31,385 nt of DNA from JAMWCX01 sp964352425 (lineage in GTDB: Bacteria; Omnitrophota; Gorgyraeia; 2-01-FULL-45-10), in assembly GCA_964352425.1 (NCBI GenBank), contig CAYGRZ010000015.1, forward strand, positions 1 through 31,385, in the 5' to 3' direction. Position numbers and translations under genes: made by a program. The notes beneath the pieces were generated by a model. The model was not told the origin of the DNA and ran no database searches. It saw only the letters and a list, made by a program, of their open reading frames with translations. Numbering within the stretch: the first letter of the stretch is position 1; each line of letters starts with the position of its first letter. This document shows, piece after piece, positions 9,760 to 20,200 of this stretch.

Positions 9760-9811
9760 CAGTCAGGAGTCGGTAGAAAAAGCTTATCTGTCGACTACCG
9801 ACTACGGACTG
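9760..9811. repeat. Imperfect inverted repeat between rimO and pgsA
   Basis: AGTCGGTAG (9768-9776) pairs perfectly with CTACCGACT (9795-9803), and an outer pair CAGTC/GACTG extends the stem. It lacks a T-run, so it looks more like a small REP-type palindrome than a terminator. Confidence 0.6.
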
Positions 9812-9833
9812 ACTGATAGAAAGCTCGATTAAA

Positions 9834-10415
9834 ATGAACCTTCCCAATAAGCTGACGATATCGAGAATAGCGCTGACGATCGCGTTCATCGTGTTTTTGT
9901 TCCTGCCCGGCCTCGCCTGGAAGGCCCTTGCGCTGGCCACGTTCATCGCGGCGTCCGTCACCGACATACTTGACGGTTATCTCGCAAAAAAGCATAACCA
10001 GATAACCGACTTCGGCCGGTTAATGGACCCTCTTGCCGACAAGATACTGATATTGTCGGCGTTCCTGGCGTTTGTGCAGATGCAACTCGTGCCGGCATGG
10101 ATGGTGGTCGTTATCATATTCAGGGAGGTTGCCGTGACGGGCCTGCGGCTCCTGGCCCTGACGAAAGGTAAGGTGATCGTGGCAGATTACGGAGGCAAGC
10201 ATAAGACGGCCTGCCAGGTCATCGCGATCTTCGTTATCCTGCTGCTGATCATATTCAAAGAAGCCCATCCTGCTTTCTGGTCGGCCGCGACAGAAGAGAC
10301 CTTCAGGAATTCGATATTCGTCCTGATGCTGGTCACCGTGACGCTGACGCTGATAAGCGGTGTCTCCTACCTCGTCAACAACAGGGAGGTCTACTCAAAT
10401 GCGAAGGAAAGTTAA
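9834..10415 (+). CDS. pgsA: CDP-diacylglycerol-glycerol-3-phosphate 3-phosphatidyltransferase
   Basis: The 193-residue membrane enzyme condenses CDP-diacylglycerol with glycerol-3-phosphate to give phosphatidylglycerol phosphate. The CDP-alcohol phosphotransferase motif is present as D44-IL-D47-G48-YL-A51-K52 ... G61 ... D65 ... D69, with all four metal-binding aspartates. The usual Arg after Ala is a Lys (K52), a conservative change. About five hydrophobic helices fit the fold. The next gene encodes the phosphatase that acts on its product. No clear ribosome binding site precedes ATG 9834. The conserved start MNLPNKLTISRI supports it all the same. Confidence 0.93.
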   Translation: MNLPNKLTISRIALTIAFIVFLFLPGLAWKALALATFIAASVTDILDGYLAKKHNQITDFGRLMDPLADKILILSAFLAFVQMQLVPAWMVVVIIFREVAVTGLRLLALTKGKVIVADYGGKHKTACQVIAIFVILLLIIFKEAHPAFWSAATEETFRNSIFVLMLVTVTLTLISGVSYLVNNREVYSNAKES

Positions 10416-10857
10416 ACTGGTCACCAGCTTCTTTTATCTGGGCCACTCGCCGTTCATGCCCGGCACGATGGGTTCGCTCGGCGGGCTGATAGTCTATTTT
10501 CTTGTGAGAAACAACGATATTCTGTACGCCTTCGCGATCCTGTTCCTGTTTACCCTGGGGGTACTCTTCGCCGGTGAGGCCGAGAAGATATATAAGAGAA
10601 AAGATCCCGCCATGATCGTCATTGATGAGGCCTGCGGCATGCTGCTGGCGCTCTTCTTCGTTCCCTTTAACCTCTATTCCGTAATATTGGGGTTTTTCAT
10701 ATTCAGGATGCTGGATATATTGAAGCCTCCACCGGCCCGGAGAATGGAGAGGCTCACGGGTTCCCTCGGCATAATGTTCGACGATATCATCGCAGCATTG
10801 TATACTAATATAATCCTTCAGGTAATCTTCAGACTTATCCCGCCTATTAAGTTATAA
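10399..10857 (+). CDS. pgpA: Phosphatidylglycerophosphatase A
   Basis: The 152-residue membrane phosphatase converts phosphatidylglycerol phosphate to phosphatidylglycerol, completing the step begun by PgsA. Family motifs are all visible: GHSPFMPGTMGS near the N-terminus, DPAMIVIDEACG in the middle, FRMLDILKPPP, and GIMFDDIIA near the C-terminus, with the acidic residues of the Mg-dependent active site. ATG 10399 is chosen because GGGAGGT at 10384-10390 gives an ideal ribosome binding site eight bases away. The gene overlaps pgsA by 17 bases, so the two are translationally linked. A longer reading from about 10360 has no support. Confidence 0.94.
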   Translation: MRRKVKLVTSFFYLGHSPFMPGTMGSLGGLIVYFLVRNNDILYAFAILFLFTLGVLFAGEAEKIYKRKDPAMIVIDEACGMLLALFFVPFNLYSVILGFFIFRMLDILKPPPARRMERLTGSLGIMFDDIIAALYTNIILQVIFRLIPPIKL

Positions 10858-10876
10858 AAAAGTCAGCTATCTGCAC

Positions 10877-10904
10877 TTGACAATCCTCTGTAATATGGTA
10901 CTAT
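10877..10904 (+). promoter_or_regulatory. Promoter of the structured RNA upstream of the giant gene
   Basis: A perfect -35 box TTGACA (10877-10882) is followed, after 16 bases, by TACTAT (10899-10904; 4/6 to TATAAT). The start would fall near 10911-10912, exactly where the closing stem of the downstream RNA fold begins. It is the best sigma70-type promoter in the window. Confidence 0.65.
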
Positions 10905-10910
10905 ATGTAT

Positions 10911-11125
10911 AGTTTCTAGGATCCCCATTAAGCGATCCTTTGATTGTATCATGTTGTGTATCATGGGCAAAGTCGCGGGATAACTCGGGGAATGGTTATG
11001 GATCTTAGAGTAGCTGGTGTTGTAAGTACATCAAACACCCAGCATGATTCCAATACCATAATGACCAGATAGCCTAGAAAGACTCCGCTGTTGGCGGACA
11101 AATGCTCGGCGTCCTGGTTTTTTTT
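10911..11125 (+). ncRNA. Structured RNA, family unassigned (6S-like shape or leader attenuator)
   Basis: No ORF of note is present, but the region folds as nested long-range stems. TTTCTAGG (10913-10920) pairs with CCTAGAAA (11073-11080). CATTA (10926-10930) pairs with TAATG (11059-11063). ATTG plus ATCATG (10943-10953) pair with CATGAT plus CAAT (11043-11054). Inside lie an apical hairpin GCTGGTGTT/AACACCCAGC (11013-11043) and a direct repeat GTATCATG (10946 and 10958). A hairpin TCCGC/GCGGA (11084-11098) and eight T residues (11118-11125) end it. The ~170-nt rod closed at its 5' end resembles 6S RNA, but I see no decisive family signature. A cis-acting leader for the giant gene is the alternative. 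Confidence 0.5.
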
Positions 11126-11133
11126 GTTGTCCG
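11084..11133 (+). terminator. T-run terminator with a competing stem
   Basis: The hairpin TCCGC/GCGGA (11084-11098) and a GGAC/GTCC stem (11096-11099 with 11111-11114) precede eight T residues (11118-11125). CGGACAA (11095-11101) can instead pair perfectly with TTGTCCG (11127-11133) beyond the T-run, which would use the same bases and break the terminator stems. That is the form of an attenuator. The giant gene starts 28 bases later. Confidence 0.5.
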
Positions 11134-11160
11134 TGTGTTAAAAGAAGTAAAGTTAAGAAA

Positions 11161-11268
11161 TTGAGTACCACCATAAAAATATCGGCTCACCGCTTCCCAT
11201 CAATCCTTAGGGCGATCTCCGTCCTCTTAATAATAACATTTATATTTCAGGATATAGTGTGGGCATAT
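11161..11268 (+). other. Giant protein: N-terminal signal peptide or anchor (residues 1-36)
   Basis: Basic residues (K6, H10, R11, R17) precede a hydrophobic run from about 18 to 31 (AISVLLIITFIF), then DIVWA-YPD, a plausible signal peptidase I site after Ala36. It predicts that the chain starts across the membrane. This is hard to square with the ATP- and SAM-dependent domains that follow, unless later membrane helices return them to the cytoplasm. Confidence 0.65.
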
Positions 11269-14200
11269 CCCGATAAGCTCGCCCCCGAATCTTTCGTTCG
11301 ACGGCCTGAATCCCCGATCCGGGCGGTCGCCAAGTTCATCGAAACGGCCATAGAAAATAACGGGCATATCACGAGAAGCCGGATAGTGGTCAAAGCCATC
11401 GCCGCGATCCTGAGGAACCATGAGAGCTGGCTTAAGACAAATGATGTCACGTGCACCATTGCCGAGAATTATAGCGAGGCACTGATAGTCTTTCCCAATG
11501 GTCAAGCCCTGCGCTATTTCGACATCACTGCGGCGCCAAGGTCAAGAACGAATTATCGGGAAGAAGCGATTGAGCGGTTCGGGGTGGTCCACAAGCAGGT
11601 CCTGCGGGCGGCGCCTGGCGCTCAGCAAAAGAGCGTACGCGAGATCGAGCGCGAGCGCATGGCGAAGGATGCGGCAGGCAGGAAATACCGGGCCGCGCTC
11701 CAAAGGCTGCAGAAGGCCGACGCGAGCGTTTCAAGCGCCAGGCGCGAGCACGAGAGGATCAGCCATAAATATTTCACATCGTATACTGCCAAGCTCAGGA
11801 AGCTGCGGCAGGTCGGAGGGCTGATCGGCGCAAGGAATGTAAGGGTGGACGGCGTCCTCGCGGAGCTGGACGGCATAGATTGGAGGCCATGCAGACCGGC
11901 CGTTAACGCCGCTAATCCGGAGAGGCTGGAGTACGTCCTTTTGAGCGCCACCGAGATCGCCTTACGGCTGGAGCGCATTGCGGAAGACCGCGGGCGCGGC
12001 AGTCTCGGCGTCCGGATGAAGGAGATCGCCGACGGCCTGCGCAGTATTCTGCGACGCCGGGGCAGGAGCGCGATCCTCGATGCCAGGGTGAGCAGCTATG
12101 CGGCTGCGCTGAAGAAGATATCACGGATGGGGAGGCCGGTTGACGGCGAGCCGAGAGATTATTGGCCGGAAGGAAGCCCCGATATGACCGGCCTCAACAC
12201 CCGCAGGGAACTCTTCGGCCTCTCTGAGAAGCTCGATGCTCTGGCGACGGAGGTTTCCCGGTTACAGTACGTGCAGGGCCAGCTCCTTCTCGGCGCGGCG
12301 ATAGTGCCCGACAAGATACGGAGCGCCTGCGTAGTGGGCCTCATAGCGTTCATCCCTGTTCTTATAACGATCGTGCTTCACTCGCTGCATTTTTCGTCTC
12401 TGATCGGCGGATTATATGTGATCACGATGTCGGGCCTGCCGCTCTTGATCGCGCATGATATTGAAGATTCTCTATCCTTCAGGCGCGCCAGAAAGGACCA
12501 CGGCATCATCCCGCCGTTCGAGAAGGCTGAAAAGATACGCCTTCTGGATATGCTGCCCGACAAGTCCGCCCGCGAAGACGCCAAAGGCAAGTTTTCGTAC
12601 TTCTCATATTTTATCGAGGAGATGATAGAAGGCGGCGAAATGGCGGAGATAAAGAACCCCCTCTTTGCCGATAAGGACGCGCTGGGCCGCACATACCAAT
12701 TCACTCAATGGGTCGCATATCTTCATGAATGGATACACGGCAACAGGCTCTTTGGCAAAAAGTTACGGGTACGCATAGAAGCCGCGGCAGTGCCGCTCAC
12801 GTTCTGCATCCCCTGTGCGGCTGTGCTTCTCGTGATCCTGGTAAGCACGGGTTTCCTCCTGTCCGCATTTGACGTAGCATTCCTGGCGTCCCTCCTGGCC
12901 TATACAGCGGCATTTCCCTATATTGCGGGGGTTGTTGCGCGCCAATACGGCGTCGTGGAGAGCCCCGCAGGGCATAGGCTTATCGGAGCCAATATCCATC
13001 AGCATCTGAGCGACGAAGAGATAGACGGCGCGATCGAGGACTATGCGCACGCGGTGACGATGGACGAAGACCTCGATATGAAAGGCTGGCAGGAGTGGCT
13101 GCGCGGCAACGACGGGACGGCCAATGCGGTACTGATACGGTCTTCTGACCGGCCCGAAGATATACTCGTCATCAAGTCGTCATACGCCGCCGGCGACGGC
13201 CATGATATCGATGTCCTGAAGGATGCCATCGAGTCGTCGGATAAGAGGTCACTCATCCTCATCATAGCCGATGACGGCCCCGGAGGAGATACGATAGAGC
13301 AGAGAAGAGAAAGGGTCCGGCTCATCGTGCGCGACGCGGAGCGGGCTCTTAAGGAAGCCAGGGCCCAAGGCGCTGTGCCGGCCAGGATCCTTAAGAAAGA
13401 CGTCCGCTCCACCGCATACGATCTGACGAGTCTCAGGGGAATGCTGAGCTTTGACAGGAGGCGGCTCGACAGGATCAGGGCGGGCGATCTCGAGCGGGAG
13501 CTGGTCTTTTCCGAGGTCCACGGCCATATCGATAATCTGAAGGCGGCGCTGGAATGGGCGGAAAAGAACACTTTCAGGACCGCGCAGCTTATGGGCGATT
13601 ATATCGGACATGCGACGGACGAATATGGTCTTGAAGCCATTGACATGATACGTGAACATATGGATTCAGAGAAGATGCCGAGAGGGAAGATACCGAGGCT
13701 GAAGATGCTTCTGGGAAGGACCGAGCATGTATTCCTGCGGGCGATGATGGGGGATGAGAAGTGGACCGACAGATGGCTGTCGAGCGTGCGCTTCGGCGGC
13801 GTGCAGGTCAAGAGGTCGCTTCAGGACCTCGCGAAAAAAGAGATACGGCCGGATATGCCGGAGCGGCTCCGCAGCGATATAGAGGAGGCCCAAGATTTCG
13901 AATATTTTCTGGAAGAGATTGCCATGAAAGAGAATATCAGCATGGATGAGGCTTGGCAAAAATGGTACAGGTTCCATCCCAAACTGCTGGGACTGATCGA
14001 GTTCATGATCGACAATGCGGCCTTCGCCTATTCGGAAGACAGCCATTATAACCTCTATCTGTTAGGGGCGATACCGGAGGACCTGACGTGGCGGGGCTTA
14101 AAAGGGCGGGAAGCGCTCCGCGCCATGGAAAAAGATTACAAGGCAAAGACGAGGCTGGGCCTCTGGATCCTGATACTGATGAAAGAGATCTGGGGGCACA

Positions 14201-17200
14201 TGTATCTGGCGCCGGCAGAGATCAACGGGTATAAGGAAGAGCTCATGAACAGGGTGCGCCGGATCATCCAAAGAGAGCGGGAGATAAACAAGACGGCCCG
14301 GTCCGATGATGCCGAGGCCGCGGAGTTCCCGGCAAAAAAGGAGCATATCCTTAATGATATCCAGGCAGCCATCGCGGCTGACCCCGCGAACAACGACGTC
14401 GGCATGATATTCAAACAGCTCGACGATAAGCTGAAAGAGAGCACGCGGCCCATCCCGAAGGTGTTCGACCAGGCATTTGAGCTCCGGTCCATCGGCATGA
14501 CGGATGAACCGGGAGGGTTGGAGACAAAAGACGGCACGGCTGAGGCGCGGACGAAAAGACGCATAGAGCTCGGCATCAATACGGTCATATCGAGTTCGGA
14601 CGGCCCGAACGGCTGTTTTACAAAAGGCCTTCAGAGGCTGGGGCAGGTAAGGGTAGTCAACAGGGATGGGAGCATCGTCCTCGTATCGGTGGATGCGCTC
14701 AAAGAAGGAAGGTATGAGCCGGAACCCGTGCTTAAGGCGAAAACAAAAAAAGACGAGGCCGGCAGCGAAGGGCAGGGCCAGTCCCTGGAGAGCAGGACGA
14801 GAAGGAAACTGAAAGCCCTTGAAGAGGCAGTGGACGATTGTGAGGACCTTGCCGGCAGCATCAGGGATACTGCCCTTACGCGCTATTTCAATACTGCGAA
14901 GTATATATTGTCTATGCCTCTCTTCGCGCGGGAGGATAAGCGGAAGATCGTAAAATTGAAGGAATGGGCCGCAGGGCTTGACCGCGAGTTGTCCGCATTG
15001 CGGATTTTGTGGCATAAGGGGCCGTATCCGCTGGGTCCGGTCGACAGGGCCGCCATAATCCAACAAATAAAAAAGGTGGAGACAGCCGGCGATAAGGCGG
15101 TAAGCCTGAGGCTGTCTCACGACGAAAAGATGGTCGTGCTGCACGAAATAAAATCGCTGGCGACATTTATTACGTTGATCAGGGGCGGGATCGATATCCT
15201 TGAAAGCAGGCATGTAGAATTGATGAAGCAGATCGATGATTGGCTTATGCGGATAAAGAAGTTTGAAAAATTCAAGAAGATCGTCGCGCATAAAAAAGGT
15301 GGAAGTATATTCCTGGACTGGGGTGCGTCGATGGGCCTGCCGGATGAGTCCGGCCAGATCGCGCGCGGGGATGCGAAATGGCTTGCGCAGATGCTTGCCG
15401 CCGGCTCCCCGCAAAAATTATCGCCGGCCAGTTTCCGGAATCAATATTCCAAGAGGATAAAGAGCATCCAGAAAAGGGTGTCCGGGTCGAAGCTGTCCGA
15501 TACGCTGAAGAAGAAGCTATCGGGGCATATAAAAGAAGTATGGAAGATGGATGTCGTCAAGTTCAGCGCTATAGTGGTATCAGCCGTCGAGAATGAAAAT
15601 GTCGAAAGGGGATGGCTCCTTGGTTTCAACACCATGCCGAGAGCACCTAATGCCGTGAAAGACTCGTCTCTCAACGACCTGCAAACCCTGCTCAAGGAAT
15701 CATACCCGAATACCATAGGCCTCGCAACAGAAGTTCTCGATAAATTAAAGTCCAATAATTCCTGCATTGAAGAATATCTGTTCCATGAGATCATCTGCCC
15801 GCATCTTGGGCACGAACAGACGCGGACACTGCAGGAGATGCTATTTGCGAAAAATTATCCACGCTATTTAATGGATGATAAGCGTGCCGGCCATCAGGAC
15901 GGGGTGCTATCGTCTGTAGTGAAGCAGGTCATAAACGAAATCGGCGCCGAGGATACGCCGGATGAGTATCAATATGATAGTAGCAGCAATGGCACTATTG
16001 ATGATGAGCCCGAAAAGGATATCAAAGAAAACGTCTCCCAGGACGAATCCCAGGACGAAATAATGGCCGATATAGACGAGAAACTGCAAGCGGCGGCCTC
16101 AAGGATAAAAAACATGGAAAGGGTCGATGACCCTGAAGAGATCCGCCGGGTCATACATGACAAGGTGAGGCTGCGTTTATTGGAAGCGGGCGGGTTGATC
16201 TATGAAATAACTGACAGCGAGGATCGGCAATTTTATCAAGGCCAATATCGGGAATTGGCAGGCCATGCGGATGCCATGCTCCGGGATGCGAGAAACAAAT
16301 TTATCAGGGATACGCTGGAAAAGGCGCCCAGGATATACGATAAGATAGCGCACGCGAGGGAGTCCCTCGGGTTTTCGCAGGAAAAGATGAGCAAAAAGTT
16401 AGGGGTGGGTGAAGTCCTGTACCGCTCGTGGGAGGCAGGCGAAGGCGCCAGGCCCCCGCAGGATATTCTGCAGAAGATAGAAAGAATGGCAGGTTTTCCG
16501 CAAGGTACCTTATCACGGCCGCTGCGTTCGCTCGGCGCGGCTGCCGCGGGAGAGGGCGAGGACCTTAAAAAGCCGGTGATCGAATGCCTGGAACATTATA
16601 GCGGGACCGCTGCGCGCTCCGCCATATATAACTGGCTGAAACAGCACGACCCTGAGGACGTAGATGAGGCTATAGCGAGCCTTGCATCGCGCAATATCAT
16701 ACAAGCCGCCGCCGGTGATTCATTTATACTGGGCATGGCTGCCCGGCGCGGAGATCAGAAGAACGAGATATATGTCGATCCCATCATCCGGACCATGCTC
16801 CATGACCTGAAGAATATACTGACCGTCGGCGCCTATTGCGATTTGATACTGGCAAACGTGCAGAATATGGAAAAAGAATCCGCGGAAGATGATGTTGCTT
16901 CGATCGAAGAATTCGCGGGGATCTTCAAGCGGTTGCGGGAGGTGACGATCGGATATTTCCGGAAACGCCATGACCTGAAGGAGATGATCGAGGCCCTTAA
17001 GGATGAACTGCCCCGCTTTACGTTCCTCGCGGATAAGATAAGGTCGAGAGTGGCCGCAGGCGGTTACAAGTGGGACGGTGGCGCGGGGAATAATGCCGGG
17101 GTATTGGCCGACTACAGCAGGGATTCGGCGATCCCGATGATGCAAAGCACCGTAAACTGGCTGGACCATTCGATGAACAAAATCGACGTGGGCGCGGTCA

Positions 17201-20200
17201 TCGCAAAGTCTGCGGATGCCATGAAGAAGTCGTGGCCGTCCGCCGCGGATATCCGATTTGAGATCACCCCCCTGCCAGAGGAGGCAAGGCGGCTTACGGA
17301 GGTATTCACATACAAGCTTATCCTGAAGATGGCCCTTGATGAGTTGATGCGGAACGCGATAAAGTACAGCGGGACCGAGACGATAACGGTATCGATATCG
17401 GTTGATCAGGGTGAGTTGAAGGTGGAGGTCAGGGACTACGGCAAGGGAATAAAAGCGCAGGATCTGGATAAAGTCTTTGAGCCCGGGTTCACGGAAGCTT
17501 CTTCGGCACATACGGGGACCGGATACGGCCTGCCGTCTTTGAAAGAGGCCATTGAATCCGTAGGCGGCGAGATGGGGGTGGAAAGCGAGCCCGGCAAGGG
17601 ATCGGCGTTCACATTCACCCTGCCCCTGAATGCGCCGCTGGACACCGTTGCGAGGCCGCGGCTTGCGCAGCCGCTTGTGCTGGCGATAGGCGGACTTAAG
17701 GGATCGGGCAGGCGGGTGCTGGCCCAGTCGATCGCGTCCAGGATTGGCCTTCGTTACATAAACGGCGGATTCCTGGTCAGGATCCTCGTGTATGAGCTTT
17801 TGCGTACGAACAAGGCCGGCGCCGGCATCGACCTTAACGATGAAAAGAGCGTTACCGCTTTCGTTGAAGATCTTTTACGTTCCGGCAGGATAGATTATTC
17901 GCAAGAGACCGTCACGTTCGACGGTATCGACACGGAAAAGCCGGATACGGCGGATGGCCTTGCCCTTCGCGACAGGATAAAGGCCGAGATCGACAGGAAC
18001 AGGCAGAACACGGAACTTCTCCATACGGTGGCCGCCTATGAAGGGGTTGAGAGGGGTGTGACGTCTTTCATAAAGTCGCTCGCCAATACCATCAAGGCCT
18101 CCGGCAGGTATAACGGCGTCGTCATACGGGTGACAGAACCGATCGACGACAAAGACGTGATCAACATAGTGCTCGACGCTCCCCCCGGCATCAGGGCGGC
18201 CCGGACGAACAAGGCGCCGGAATGGATAGAAGATCTCGATGCGATCACCAACAGGAGAAATATCGCCGGGCGGTATCCGGACGCATACAAGCTTGATACG
18301 TCCGTCTTATCCGTCCGGGAAGCGGGAGAGCGAATAATCGAATATGTGCGCTCGAAAGTAAATAGCGCGGACGGCCGCGACATTGCCGTGAACGACAGCG
18401 CATCAGCCGCCGCATTTATTGACGGCCTTGTGGACAAGATCAATGCCGCGAAGAGGGCCCAAAACTTGCCGGCAGTTTCGCTGTCGGATATCACGCTGAA
18501 TCCGGAGCTCCACACATATACGTTCTACGATAGGATCCTCGACAGGTTTTTCAAACAGATCGCCGCGGATTTCTCCAACACCGGGGAATTCATACTATAT
18601 TGCCGGAGGATCCTGTCGACAAGGGGGTCGCATGCCGTGCGCGCCGGGATGAGCGGCGAAGACGAATTGGTCAATATGCCTCTCGACCTCTTCTCCAGGA
18701 TCAGGAAAAAGGACGGCGCCCGGGAAGCCACTATCGGTTTCTACAGAAAACTGCTCTCTTTTCTCGTGACGAATCCGGAGCCGTACCTTGACCAGATTGT
18801 GCGGAAGAAAGCCGGCATCAACGATGATGTTGTATCCTGCCTCAGGAAGAAGGGCAGCCCGTTCTTTTCCATAAACGGATTATTTTTGCCGGCCCGGGGA
18901 CAGCTGCCGGACGAAGCGGATCCGGTATCCCGGGAAGACAAGCTGAAAGCGGATTCCGTATTCAAGGATGATTTTGTAACGCTCTTCGAATTCAACACGA
19001 GACTCTTCGTTCTGCTCGCCAAGCGGATGAAGGCCAAGCGGCTTGGGGACAACAATGCCCTGGCACAGGCGAAGCTCGAAACGCAGGAGTGCCTTGACGC
19101 TCTTCGCGCCGAGATGATCCGGTTCGACGAGCGTATTGCGAAGCTGCCGTATGAATTGCGCGGCTCGAAGGCCATTGCAAAGGTGAGCGAGCAGTTCGCC
19201 AAGGCTGAAGACCGGATAGCGAAGAATAACGAACCAGCGGCGAATGCGGCCCTTGTCGGCGCTCTCAATGCGCTGGCGAAGGCGCGGGAAGAGATAGTGA
19301 GGACGAAAACGTCTTCCGGGTGGATCAGGGTCAATGTATTCAAGGAGAATGGAAAGTATATCGTGCGGCGGAACAGCTATGTCCGCGCCGATGATAATGC
19401 CCGGATGCTCGTGCGCGATAAGGCCGACCAGCCGTTCGATCTGCGCTGGCAGGCGGGCAGGTCGTTCGACGAGGAAGAGGATGGGAACCTGGATGAGCGT
19501 GATAAGATCGCGGGTTATCTGGATAGTATCGGGAAAGACCTCGCGACCGCCAGGACGAACCCGTCCGGGCTGTCGAGTGGCGCCATCAGCTCCGTCATTT
19601 CGGCGCTCTCCGGAGTGCGTGTGGAGGAGACGTATCTCGCGCGCCTCGCCCTGGAAGCAGCCAGGAACTTGATCGAGCTGGGCGAGCCCGGCAACGTGAA
19701 GGAGATGCTGCCGATTGCGCAGAGCAATCTCAAGACGAGGATCGAGGATATCGACAGGATCATGCATCATCTGAAGATAGGCCGGATCAAACCGTTCAGA
19801 AATATCGTTACCGGGGATAATGCGGAGCTCCTCGGCTTCGCGAAGAGGATAGGGTCGTTTATTGAAAAGGGCGACTATAAGCGCGCGCTCGGCAATACAT
19901 ACGGCCTGATGAAGAAGACGGGGCCATATCTCGGCGAACCCGAACTTGACGGCCTGAGATCGATGATAGGGGGGATAATCGGATCGTTGAGAGAGGTGCA
20001 GACGGCCCCATCGGCCGCGCAGCGGGAGGCAGCCGAGGGCAAGGCGCGGTTCTGGGTTTGCCTCGTTAAGAGAAAGATCGACACTTCAGAGCTCCTGGCC
20101 GGCTTCATGGAAGCCTTCAGGACGGAATACGCTGCCAGAAGGCTCGCCGCGCAGGGCCTCTATATGAAAGAGGACACGTTTATCAACGTCTTCGAATCCT

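Noticed and set aside
10360..10398. Longer start for pgpA
   Set aside because: The extra residues are not conserved, and a strong GGGAGGT precedes ATG 10399.
10960..11010. c-di-GMP (GEMM) riboswitch suggested by ATGGGCAAAGTCGCGGG
   Set aside because: The GGGCAAA string alone fits. The required paired helices, the GACGCAAAGCC segment and the tetraloop receptor are missing.
14098..15414. Minus-strand open frame of 438 codons opposite the giant gene
   Set aside because: Its composition (Arg, Pro, His, Leu) is typical of an antisense shadow, and no family motif is visible. The same applies to the other minus-strand frames between 11227 and 30629.
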